In this document: positions 23,232 to 30,406 of the stretch, in pieces
Layout of the letters: every line of letters begins with the position of its first letter
How positions within the stretch are numbered: position 1 is the first letter of the stretch
Source: Candidatus Freyarchaeota archaeon
Lineage (GTDB): Archaea > Asgardarchaeota > Jordiarchaeia > Jordiarchaeales > Jordiarchaeaceae
Reading direction: 5' to 3'
Assembly: GCA_030587365.1 (NCBI GenBank)
Contig: JAUQZE010000016.1
Coordinates: 1 to 32,859 of the forward strand
DNA: 32,859 bases
Position numbers and translations under genes: made by a program
Notes under the pieces: model-generated
What the model saw: the letters and a program-made list of their open reading frames with translations, nothing else
Told to the model about the DNA's origin: nothing
The model's database searches: none

Positions 23232-23933
23232 TTAGAGCATATAACACCTAGTTATACAATGCGGTTTATAAGATTCTATGACGTCGTGGTCCCATTCATA
23301 ACCCGTGACCGTTTTAAGAAACTGACACAAAAATGCACCCACAATACACTTCATCCTGAGGTCTGGCCGTTTTAACAAGCCATCCTCCAAAGACATTTGA
23401 CATCCTTCCACAAGGAAACACGTTGACCATAGTACGTCTACGCTTCCATCTTCATTCTTCTTATACCCGAATTCACGGGCGGCAAAGTTCAGGTCAAGCG
23501 TGGTACGGCGGAACTTTGATATAGCGTCGTCTACATCAACACCTCTCTCTTTAAAGCTTGGGTTTTTCATTATACTTCTAGCCGTACCCATCACCCCAAC
23601 ACGGGTTCCGGCTCCGATTTGACCTTGGAGTTCTTTTTCAGTCTTGAACTCGGCATACATAATTGCGTTGTAGGAAGTGGGGTGTTTATCGGATATTGAG
23701 AGTATATATTCTGCCAGCTGGTCTAGGCCTTTGATATTTTGGGGTGGTTCCTCTCCAAATTTTTGGGCTACAAACTGCAAAGCGTACTTTATCACTCTGA
23801 TGGTTAATACAGGGCCATATATTTTTTCTTGTTCTCTTAGCCCATGAATAAATAAATCCATTAAGACTTTGGGATCCGGCTGTCCTAGAGCCTTCTCAAG
23901 CATTGTAAAACCAGAGATTTTTAATTCCGACAC
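23232..23933 (-). CDS. Six-cysteine paralogue, copy 1
   Basis: This 233-residue protein of unrecognised family is the first of six tandem paralogues. Shared landmarks are EKIYGPVLTIRVIKYAL (37-53), GEEPPQNIKGLDQLAEY, an AEFKTEKELQGQIGAGTRV segment, FGYKKNEDGSVDVL (about 155-168), and a cysteine signature of CX5C (172, 178), CX6C (196, 203) and CX3C (226, 230). The Cys-rich end, with GYEWD and a C-terminal CxxxC, faintly recalls V4R-type ligand-binding domains, but I do not claim membership. The GTG start follows GAGGTG. No signal peptide or membrane helix is visible. It differs most from the others (GFTMLEKALG instead of FKMFEKAPYE), so it may be a diverged copy. Confidence 0.8.
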   Translation of the reverse strand: MSELKISGFTMLEKALGQPDPKVLMDLFIHGLREQEKIYGPVLTIRVIKYALQFVAQKFGEEPPQNIKGLDQLAEYILSISDKHPTSYNAIMYAEFKTEKELQGQIGAGTRVGVMGTARSIMKNPSFKERGVDVDDAISKFRRTTLDLNFAAREFGYKKNEDGSVDVLWSTCFLVEGCQMSLEDGLLKRPDLRMKCIVGAFLCQFLKTVTGYEWDHDVIESYKPHCITRCYML

Positions 23934-23992
23934 TTTCCAACACCTCGCATTGGCACTATTCTAATTATTATAATATAGGTAAGTTTTTTGTA

Positions 23993-24002
23993 ATATAAAA
24001 AT
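23993..24002 (-). promoter_or_regulatory. Promoter and leader of paralogue copy 1
   Basis: On the minus strand TTTTTATATTAC is followed by AAAAAACTTACCTATA, about 60-70 bases before the GTG. Very similar sequence precedes copies 3 and 5. The leader ends with GAGGTG, TTGGAAA and the GTG start. The rest of 23934-24250 is A/T-rich and shows no gene. Confidence 0.5.
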
Positions 24003-24250
24003 CTTTTTAATATTTTTGTGATACATAATTAACATTTCGCGAAAAAATGTGGGTTAGTTTTTTGTAATTTTATTATGGAAATTTAATTCTTACTACATAA
24101 TTTTATTATTGCCCTAGCATAAATAACGGATAATTGCACCAATCCCCCTTCACCATGAGGAGAAATGCAAGTATCGTCTACATTTCTGCTCAGATATTTT
24201 TAAACAAAAAGAGAGGTTAATAATTACGAAAAGGAATTTGAGGCAAAATA

Positions 24251-24306
24251 TCGTTTTTGGTTTTCATGTGGAAATTTCTTTGAAGACCGCTCAGGCGCAT
24301 AAATGA
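24251..24306. repeat. Shared 3' element, copy 2
   Basis: TCGTTTTTGGTTTTCATG, TGGAAATTTCTTTGAAGACC and GCTCAGG lie immediately downstream of the stop of paralogue 2 (minus strand). They align with the tails of copies 1, 4 and 5. Confidence 0.65.
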
Positions 24307-25026
24307 TCAGACCATAAAACATTTCGCTATACAATTTGGTTTTTCAAATTCTAGGACAGTGTAGTCCCACTCATGACCCGAAGCCATTTTAAGATACTGA
24401 CATACATACGCGGAGAAACCGCACACCTGCCTGCCGTCTGGCCGTTTTGATAAGCCCGCATCCAAAGTGAATTTGCATCCGTCCTGTAAGTAACAATCTC
24501 GATAGAGCATATCTATGCTTCCATCTTCGTTTTTCTTGTACCCCATTTCAAGGGGGGCAATTTTCAGATTAACTAAGGGCCGACGAAGCTCTGGTAGGAC
24601 ATTGTCTATATTTTTATTGCTATCAACTTTTCTCACTTCACCGCTTGAGCTTTCCATTACCCATTTGAAAATATTCAGATCCATAACCCGTTCTCCTGCT
24701 CCCAGATGGCCTTCTAACTTTTTTTGAGTTACAAACTGGGCCCAAATTACCGCGTAGCAGGGGGGTACTGATATTTTATCCTTTTTTGAGAACAGATACT
24801 TTGTCATCTGGTCTAGGGTTTTGATATTTTCGGGTGGATCTTCTCCAGATTGTCTAGATATCAAATGTAAGACGTATTTTATGATTCTGGCGGTAAAAAT
24901 GGGACCGTATATTTTTTCCTCTCCTCTTATCCCACTAACAATTAGTTCCGTAAAGGCTATGGGATCATGTAGTTCATAAGGAGCCCTCTCAAACATTTTG
25001 AAATAAGACATTTCTAATTTCGTCAC
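24307..25026 (-). CDS. Six-cysteine paralogue, copy 2
   Basis: This protein has about 239 residues from the GTG at 25026 (TKLEMSYFKMFERAPYE). I prefer this to a GTG nine bases upstream because the leader GAGGTG-TGGAAA-GTG is shared with the other copies but has a one-base deletion here. That places the upstream sequence outside the coding region. All landmarks are present: EKIYGPIFTARIIKYVL, GEDPPENIKTLDQMTKYL, QFVTQKKLEGHLGAGERV, MGYKKNEDGSIDML, and cysteines in CYLQDGC, CGFSAYVC and CIAKC. Function is unknown. Conservation of all six cysteines suggests a metal or Fe-S site, or paired disulfides, by inference. Confidence 0.82.
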   Translation of the reverse strand: MTKLEMSYFKMFERAPYELHDPIAFTELIVSGIRGEEKIYGPIFTARIIKYVLHLISRQSGEDPPENIKTLDQMTKYLFSKKDKISVPPCYAVIWAQFVTQKKLEGHLGAGERVMDLNIFKWVMESSSGEVRKVDSNKNIDNVLPELRRPLVNLKIAPLEMGYKKNEDGSIDMLYRDCYLQDGCKFTLDAGLSKRPDGRQVCGFSAYVCQYLKMASGHEWDYTVLEFEKPNCIAKCFMV

Positions 25027-25161
25027 TTTCCACACCTCGCCTGATATTTTTCTTAAAATAAAATTTATATCTATAGTAATATAATATAGTTCTTGTATTA
25101 AAATGTTACCATTATATATCTATGTTACATAATTATTTCTTTTCATTTTGGGAGGGTTTTC

Positions 25162-25191
25162 GCCTCTGCCCGCATCGGGTTCTCTAGGGGC
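25162..25191. ncRNA. GC-rich hairpin between paralogues 2 and 3 (candidate RNA)
   Basis: GCCTCT (25162-25167) pairs with AGGGGC (25186-25191), including one G-U pair. CCCG and CGGG (25169-25179) form a nested hairpin with a CAT loop. A further small stem, ACCAG/CTGGT, lies at about 25253-25271. The block is clearly richer in G and C than its A/T-rich surroundings (25027-25416). The strand and function are unknown. Confidence 0.35.
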
Positions 25192-25416
25192 GGTTTAGCA
25201 GAAATGGAGAATTATGGTTCCTGAACATGTTTTCCTGAGTCGCAAAAACTGACACCAGCTCTTTCACTGGTCCCAGAAAAAATAAGGACCTTTTTCGAGA
25301 GTTCAGAGGGTTTCATAAAAAGGGAAAAAGAGTGTCAGAAAGTCAGCCATAAAAATCCTGTATATTAGAAAATATGAAAAATTTTTTCTCTAAGAGCTTC
25401 TAGCCCTAATGAATGA

Positions 25417-26124
25417 TTAGAGTGTGTAACACTTCGCTATGCAATGTGGTTTATCAAATACTAGGACAGTATAGTCCCAATCATGGCCCGTAGCCTTCCG
25501 GAGATACTGGCATGCAGATGCAGCGAAACCACATACCTGCCTGCCGTCTGGCCTTTTTGATAAGCTCGCATTCAAAGATAATTGGCATCCATCCAGCAAG
25601 AAACAATCCCGGTGGAGTACGTCTACGGTTCCATCTTCATTTTTCTTATATCCCATTTCAAGGGGAGCAATCTTAAGCTCAACTACAGTCTGGTAAAACT
25701 TTAATATGACATTGCCTAAATCACCTTTTATCAGTTCACTTCTCAGGTCACCGTCCGATGCCATCACCCTTTTGGAAATACCAATATCCATAACCCGTTC
25801 TCCCGCTCCCAGATGGCCTTCTAACTTTTTTTCAGTTACAAACTGGGCCCAAATCACTATGTAGTAGGGAGGGTATTTATCCGATTTTGAGATTAGATAT
25901 TCTGCCAACTCGTCTAGAGTTTTGATTTCTTTGGATGGTTCTTCTCCGGTTAGTTTAGCTACCGCCCGTAAAGCGTATTTTATGAGCGTAGCGGTAAAAA
26001 CGGGACCGTATATTTTTTCCTCATTTCTTATTCCATCAATAATTACTTCTGTAAAGACTCTGGAATCGACTTGTTCATATGGAGCCTTCCCAAACATTTT
26101 AAAACCAGAAATCAAGTCTGCCAC
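25417..26124 (-). CDS. Six-cysteine paralogue, copy 3
   Basis: The frame is open upstream to 26232, but I choose GTG at 26124 (ADLISGFKMFGKAPYEQVD), where the conserved leader GAGGTG-TTGGAAA-GTG ends. The longer version would add 36 residues read from promoter sequence. The protein then has 235 residues. Landmarks are EKIYGPVFTATLIKYAL, GEEPSKEIKTLDELAEYL, QFVTEKKLEGHLGAGERV, MGYKKNEDGTVDVL, and CFLLDGC, CGFAASAC and CIAKC with all six cysteines. It is closest in sequence to copy 2, so these two are probably a recent duplicate. Function is unknown. Confidence 0.82.
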   Translation of the reverse strand: MADLISGFKMFGKAPYEQVDSRVFTEVIIDGIRNEEKIYGPVFTATLIKYALRAVAKLTGEEPSKEIKTLDELAEYLISKSDKYPPYYIVIWAQFVTEKKLEGHLGAGERVMDIGISKRVMASDGDLRSELIKGDLGNVILKFYQTVVELKIAPLEMGYKKNEDGTVDVLHRDCFLLDGCQLSLNASLSKRPDGRQVCGFAASACQYLRKATGHDWDYTVLVFDKPHCIAKCYTL

Positions 26125-26181
26125 TTTCCAACACCTCGCTTCTGCACTAATAATCGTCATGTTATAGTTAAGTTTTTCGCA

Positions 26182-26190
26182 ATATAAAAA
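26182..26190 (-). promoter_or_regulatory. Promoter of paralogue copy 3
   Basis: On the minus strand TTTTTATATTGCGAAAAACT is followed by TAACTATA, 58-66 bases before the GTG. It matches the copy 1 and copy 5 promoters. Confidence 0.5.
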
Positions 26191-26314
26191 TGTTATTAAT
26201 AATATTTTTTTAATATATATTGAATATTTCACAAGAAGTAGTTACTTTTTGTAATTTCATTATGAAAACATAATTCTTTCTGCATACTAAATCAAACAAG
26301 AAAACCACAATCTC

Positions 26315-26463
26315 GCTAGAGCGTTGAACCAAACAATGCAGGGTTAAAATGCATCTTGAAAAAACACCCTGTGTTTAACGGCTCTCAGCCGAGCGATCTT
26401 GGAAAAACCTGTGAAAGAACCGTGGCCACAGTCCCGATAAAGGGAGTGTGGTTGGACTCTAGC
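26315..26463. ncRNA. Candidate structured RNA between paralogues 3 and 4
   Basis: GCTAGAG (26315-26321) and CTCTAGC (26457-26463) form a perfect 7-bp closing stem. Inside are three hairpins: AACAC/GTGTT with loop CCT (26363-26375), CGGCT/AGCCG with loop CTC (26379-26391), and CCACA-G-TCCC paired with GGGA-G-TGTGG around GATAAA (26426-26451, one G-G mismatch). The stretch is noticeably GC-richer than its surroundings and has no ORF. An A/T hairpin with a T-run (GAAAAAGATTTTTC) follows at about 26468-26481. This multi-stem layout is typical of a stable RNA or riboswitch-like leader. I do not recognise a known class, and the strand is undecided. Confidence 0.5.
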
Positions 26464-26561
26464 CATCGAAAAAGATTTTTCAACCAAGCGTTTATTTACC
26501 ACACGGGTAAAAATGGTCTATAACAAAAAGAAGCAATAAATAAAAAATAATTTAGGGTAAT

Positions 26562-26618
26562 ATCGTTTTTGGCCTCGGTGTAGAAATTTCTGTGAAGACC
26601 TCTCACTCGCATGAGTGA
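26562..26618. repeat. Shared 3' element, copy 4
   Basis: ATCGTTTTTGG, then GGTGTAGAAATTTCTG, then TGAAGACCTCTCACTCGC lies directly downstream of the stop of paralogue 4. It is close to the copy 2 element. Confidence 0.65.
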
Positions 26619-27320
26619 TTAGATCATAAAGCATTTCGCTATGCAGTTTGGTTTTTCAAATTTGGAGATAATATAGTCCCACTCGTAACCCGTACCAATT
26701 TTGAGATAATGGCATACGAGAGCAAAGATACTGCATACCATTCTGCCGTCTTGCCGTTTTAATAAGCCCTCGTCTAAAGCTAATTTGCATGCATCCAAGA
26801 AGTAACAATTTCGGTAGAGTATGTCTATGCTTTCATCTTCGTTTTTCTTGTATCCCATTTCGAGGGGGGCGACTTTCATACCCACTATGGTCTTGTGGAG
26901 CGTTTTTAGGACGTAGTCTATGTCAATTTTTTTAAGTCTCACGTCGCCGTCCGATTCCAATACCCTTTGGGTAATACCCATATTCATGAATCGGGTTCCC
27001 GCTCCCCGAGCTCCTTCGAGCTTTTTTTCAGTTACAAACTGGGCCCATAGCACTGCCCAGTGGGGTGGGAATTTATCCTTTTTTGAGAGGAGATACTCTG
27101 TCAACTGGTCTAGGGTTTTGATGTCTTCGGGTGGGGCTTCTCCGGAATATTTAGATACCAAACGTAAAGCGTAGCCTATGACCTTGATGGTGAACACGGG
27201 ACCATACACTTTTTCTTCTTCCTTTACACCCCTCATAACTAATTCTGTGATGGCCCGGGTATCGGGTTGTTCATACGGAGTCCTCTCAAACATTTTGAAA
27301 TCAGAAATAAAGTCCGACAC
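26619..27320 (-). CDS. Six-cysteine paralogue, copy 4
   Basis: This protein has 233 residues from GTG 27320 (SDFISDFKMFERTPYEQPD). A GTG at 27335 would add five. The Shine-Dalgarno is weaker than in the other copies. Landmarks are EKVYGPVFTIKVIGYAL, GEAPPEDIKTLDQLTEYL, QFVTEKKLEGARGAGTRF, MGYKKNEDESIDIL, and cysteines in CYFLDAC, CSIFALVC and CIAKC, all six kept. The upstream region diverges from the promoter shared by copies 1, 3 and 5, so its regulation may differ. Function is unknown. Confidence 0.8.
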   Translation of the reverse strand: MSDFISDFKMFERTPYEQPDTRAITELVMRGVKEEEKVYGPVFTIKVIGYALRLVSKYSGEAPPEDIKTLDQLTEYLLSKKDKFPPHWAVLWAQFVTEKKLEGARGAGTRFMNMGITQRVLESDGDVRLKKIDIDYVLKTLHKTIVGMKVAPLEMGYKKNEDESIDILYRNCYFLDACKLALDEGLLKRQDGRMVCSIFALVCHYLKIGTGYEWDYIISKFEKPNCIAKCFMI

Positions 27321-27755
27321 TTTTCTCACGCTCACTTTATATTACGTTTGTTGTCGTTGCGGTGTTTACTTCATTCTTTTCTGTATTAAAATAATATAAT
27401 TTAAAATATAAATATTTTTTATAAGTTATTTTATTATATTATGGAATATGATATTTAATTTAAAATACATTAATATACGTATATCTTTTCAACATAAAAA
27501 TATTTGCATATTATTATTTAAATTATAAAAGTTATACTATTTTGTTATTTCGGGAATTTAACATTTACCAGATACTATAATTTTTCGTAAATTTTTAAAT
27601 AAAAATGAAGACTCAATGATTTCCGCTTACTTTTTTATAAAAACTCTAGCGAGTAGACCAACACCTATTCATAGAATGTCGGCAAACACAGTAGACTGTA
27701 ATAATGATATTTCTTAACAAAAGAGAGATTAAAAAAATAGGAAAGTGAATTAAAT
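27321..27755. other. A/T-rich intergenic region between paralogues 4 and 5
   Basis: About 430 bases without a gene. CTCTAGCGAG at 27644-27653 is the reverse complement of the sequence around the closing stem of the candidate RNA (26312-26321), and TTTTTTATAAAAA just before it could be a TATA box. Otherwise only A/T-rich sequence is visible. Confidence 0.4.
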
Positions 27756-27808
27756 ATTATTTTTGTCTGCGTGGAAATTTCTCTGAAAGTCTCTCACCAA
27801 ATGAATGA
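27756..27808. repeat. Shared 3' element, copy 5
   Basis: ATTATTTTTGTCTGC, then GTGGAAATTTCTCTGAAAGT and CTCTCACC lies directly downstream of paralogue 5. It aligns with the elements after copies 1, 2 and 4. Confidence 0.65.
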
Positions 27809-28513
27809 TTAGATCATATATAATTTCACTATACAGTGTGGTTTATATGCTTCTAAGCGTTCATAATCCCACTCGTAACTCGTATATAGTTTAAGTAACT
27901 GGCAACCAAATTCGCCGAGTACTCCACATCTCGTTCTGCCGTCTGGGCGTTTTAGCAAGCCCTCGTTGAAAACTAATTGGCACACATCCAAAAATGGGCA
28001 CATTAGATAGATTAAATCTACACTTCCATCTTCATTTTTTCGGTATCCCATTTCAGAGGCAATCGATTTCATTGCAACTCCTGCTTGGCGAACTCTTAGC
28101 ATTATAGCGTCCATGTCGAGATTTCTTTCCACTTTCGTTCCCGAGATTTCCATCGCCCTTTTGGTCATGCTCATCATTTCAACCCGCGTTCCGGCTCCGG
28201 TTTGGCCCTGAAACGCGTTTTCAGCCTTAACTTGGGCATACATGGCTACGCCGTGGGGAGGGTATTTATCAGATTTTGAGAATAGATACTCTTTCAGCTG
28301 TTCTAGGGTTTTGATGTCTTCGGGGGCTTTCTCTCCTTTTTGAGTCATAAAATTTAGGGCGTGTTTTATCACTCTGGCGGTGAATACAGGACCGTATATC
28401 TTTTCTTCTCCGCGTATCCCGTTAATAATTAGTTCTGTTAATATTCGGGGATCGGGCTCTTCATAGGGGGCTTTTTCAAACATTTTAAATTCAGAAAGAT
28501 TAGTTTCCGTCAC
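27809..28513 (-). CDS. Six-cysteine paralogue, copy 5 (last cysteine lost)
   Basis: This protein has 234 residues from GTG 28513 (TETNLSEFKMFEKAPYEEPD), placed behind GAGGTTTTGGAAG as in the other copies. Landmarks are EKIYGPVFTARVIKHAL, EKAPEDIKTLEQLKEYL, QVKAENAFQGQTGAGTRV, MGYRKNEDGSVDLI, and CPFLDVC. The second pair is spaced CX7C (CGVLGEFGC), one residue longer than in the others. The final pair is broken: CIVKLY replaces CIAKCY. This copy also shares AGTRV and the KAENAFQGQ region with copy 1 rather than copies 2 and 3. If the cysteines bind a metal, this copy may have lost or altered that function. Confidence 0.8.
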   Translation of the reverse strand: MTETNLSEFKMFEKAPYEEPDPRILTELIINGIRGEEKIYGPVFTARVIKHALNFMTQKGEKAPEDIKTLEQLKEYLFSKSDKYPPHGVAMYAQVKAENAFQGQTGAGTRVEMMSMTKRAMEISGTKVERNLDMDAIMLRVRQAGVAMKSIASEMGYRKNEDGSVDLIYLMCPFLDVCQLVFNEGLLKRPDGRTRCGVLGEFGCQLLKLYTSYEWDYERLEAYKPHCIVKLYMI

Positions 28514-28571
28514 CTTCCAAAACCTCACGTGTCGTTGATTTAATTATTGATATATAGTTAATATTTTCGCA

Positions 28572-28580
28572 GTATAAAAA
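28572..28580 (-). promoter_or_regulatory. Promoter of paralogue copy 5
   Basis: On the minus strand TTTTTATACTGCGAAAATAT is followed by TAACTATA, about 59-67 bases before the GTG. It is nearly identical in layout to the copy 3 promoter. The remainder of 28514-28837 is A/T-rich without a gene. Confidence 0.5.
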
Positions 28581-28837
28581 TATTTTTAAATTATTTAAAT
28601 TATAAAGTGAGTACTTTTTTTATGATTTTAATTGTAAAATGAGTTCTTTTATTACATTTTATTAATAAAAATTTACTAAATAGTTAATATTTTTAAAATT
28701 TTTAATCAAAAAGATTACCCTTTCTTGATTCCTGTATTTTTAATTAGTTATCGAGAAGAGATAATCTCTGAGAATTCTTAGATATTTCTTAAAGAAAGTT
28801 AGAGCGTGAGTAAAAATGGGGATTTATGTTATAATGT

Positions 28838-28895
28838 CGTTTTTGTTTTTGGTTTGGTGTGAATTTTTCCGAGGACTTTTTATTTGTTTGAAGGG
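28838..28895. repeat. Shared 3' element, copy 6 (weak)
   Basis: TCGTTTTTGTTTTTGG, then TTTGGTGTGAATTTTTCCGA and GGACTT lies downstream of paralogue 6. It is recognisable beside copies 2 and 4 but more diverged. The counterpart after copy 3 (about 25378-25416) keeps only TTCTCTAAGAGC-like sequence. Confidence 0.4.
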
Positions 28896-29609
28896 TTAGA
28901 GTGTGAAACATTTTGCTATGCAGTTTTGTTTATCAAATTTCAAGAGATCATAGTCCCATTCAATGTTTGTAGCCATTTTTAGATACTGGCATATAATAGT
29001 TACGACGCCACATGAAATCCTGCCGTTTGACTGTTTTAACAAGCCATGCTCCAGAGACATTTGGCATCCCTCAAAAAAGTAACAACCGCCGTTAATTACA
29101 TATATGGTTCCATCTCCATTATCCTTGTATCCAAATTCGATGGGAGCAATCTTCATATCAACTGCAAGCTGGCGAAGCTTAAATAGGATCTGATATATGT
29201 CAACATTTTTAGGTAGTCTCGTGTCACCGTTCGATTCAGCTATCTTTTGGGTAAGGCCCTTATACATAATTCGAGTTCCAGCTGCCAGAGAGCCTTCGAA
29301 CTTTTTATCAGTTACATATTGGGCCCAAATGATTATGTAGTAGGGGGGTGTAGGTAGTTTTTCCGATTTTGAGATTAGATACTCTTTCAGCTGGTCCAGT
29401 GTTTTTATGTCTTCGGGTGGTTCTTCTCCGGTTTGTTTAGCTACCGCCTGTAAAGTGTACTTTATGAATTCGGCGGTGAATGCTGGACCATACAACCTTT
29501 CTCTTTCTTTCGGCCCCCTCATATGTAGTTCTATAACCGCTTTGAAGTCCGGTTTTTCATATGGAGCTTTTTCAAACATTTTGAAATCAGTAATTTTGTA
29601 TTCTTTCAC
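28896..29609 (-). CDS. Six-cysteine paralogue, copy 6
   Basis: This 237-residue protein starts at GTG 29609, behind GAGG-TTGGAAA (KEYKITDFKMFEKAPYEKPD). Landmarks are ERLYGPAFTAEFIKYTL, GEEPPEDIKTLDQLKEYL, QYVTDKKFEGSLAAGTRI, FGYKDNGDGTIYVI (diverged from the KKNEDG of the others), and cysteines in CYFFEGC, CGVVTIIC and CIAKC. All six are present. It is the first gene in the direction of transcription. Its own TATA box lies at 29661-29669, so the copies are probably separate transcription units. Function is unknown. Confidence 0.82.
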   Translation of the reverse strand: MKEYKITDFKMFEKAPYEKPDFKAVIELHMRGPKERERLYGPAFTAEFIKYTLQAVAKQTGEEPPEDIKTLDQLKEYLISKSEKLPTPPYYIIIWAQYVTDKKFEGSLAAGTRIMYKGLTQKIAESNGDTRLPKNVDIYQILFKLRQLAVDMKIAPIEFGYKDNGDGTIYVINGGCYFFEGCQMSLEHGLLKQSNGRISCGVVTIICQYLKMATNIEWDYDLLKFDKQNCIAKCFTL

Positions 29610-29660
29610 TTTCCAACCTCGGAATTTTTCTAATAGGCACTGTGTGGTTATTTTTTTGTG

Positions 29661-29669
29661 TTATAAAAA
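29661..29669 (-). promoter_or_regulatory. Promoter of paralogue copy 6
   Basis: TTTTTATAA on the minus strand is followed by CACAAAAAAATAACC, 52-60 bases before the GTG. It resembles the TATA region of copies 1, 3 and 5. Confidence 0.45.
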
Positions 29670-29801
29670 TATTTTCTCATATTTATTTAAATTTCAAAAA
29701 GGAATTTTTTTATTATTTTGATTTAAAATTTACAAAATAGTGAATTTATACGCATAAATTTTAGCAAAAAGTCAGCCTTTTTCAAAAAGTTTAAAGAAGT
29801 A

Positions 29802-30356
29802 TTATTTTAGCAATGATTGCGATTCCTTAAACTCTCTGGTTTGGGCGTCCTTCAACAACTCGTAAATCAGCATCTCCGTAGATGAGATTATGACTCCGTT
29901 ATCCCTCATTCTTTCCAAACCCACCTGCCAGTTCTCGAGTGTACGGGAAGAAATGGCGTCAGAGATTACACAAACTCTAATATCATAATCTCGAGCCTCT
30001 AAAGCGGTCTGGTTCACGCACACATGAGATTCGATCCCGGTAATGATTAGTGTGGATATTTTGTTTTTTTCAAGTTGTTCTTTGAAGCCTTTGCCTCCGA
30101 AGCAGCTGAAAGCTGTTTTCTCGATGGGCATAATTTCGGGAATTTTATCTTTTATCTGTTTGATTGTTCGGCCTAGACCCTTTGGGTACTGTTCGGTTAG
30201 AATTATGGGCAACCTAACTATTTTTGCGAAGTCGATAAGTTTCAAAATGTTCTCAGCCATTTTTTCCTTGTTTTGCATTACAGCGTACAATTTTTCTTGA
30301 ACATCGATTATTAAAAGAGTGGTATTTTCCCGTGTTAATAGTCTTGACTTCGACAT
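29802..30356 (-). CDS. Isochorismatase-like cysteine hydrolase
   Basis: This 184-residue protein has the catalytic set of the isochorismatase-like superfamily: Asp18 in IIDVQEKL, Lys80 in EKTAFSCF, and Cys113 in TGIESHVCVNQTAL, followed by the DAISSR segment. Members hydrolyse amide or ester bonds in small molecules such as nicotinamide and N-carbamoyl compounds. YcaC-like and nicotinamidase-like enzymes are close in form, but the substrate cannot be told here. The ATG follows GGAGGGTT. It lies 50 bases downstream of the metallo-beta-lactamase-fold gene on the same strand and may be co-transcribed with it. Confidence 0.88.
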   Translation of the reverse strand: MSKSRLLTRENTTLLIIDVQEKLYAVMQNKEKMAENILKLIDFAKIVRLPIILTEQYPKGLGRTIKQIKDKIPEIMPIEKTAFSCFGGKGFKEQLEKNKISTLIITGIESHVCVNQTALEARDYDIRVCVISDAISSRTLENWQVGLERMRDNGVIISSTEMLIYELLKDAQTREFKESQSLLK

Positions 30357-30406
30357 CTTCGTTAACCCTCCTAAAAATTCATAGAAATTATTTAGTTGTT
30401 TTACTT

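Noticed and set aside
23005..23247. 80-codon minus-strand ORF between PaaK-like gene and paralogue 1
   Set aside because: It overlaps both genes and is read through the conserved 3' element and promoter sequence.
26125..26232. 36-residue N-terminal extension of paralogue 3
   Set aside because: It is read from the promoter and leader shared with other copies, where indels show the sequence is not coding.
26315..26463. tRNA, RNase P or SRP RNA as identity of the structured block
   Set aside because: No cloverleaf, no conserved RNase P core and no SRP loop motif could be matched; it remains an unclassified candidate.
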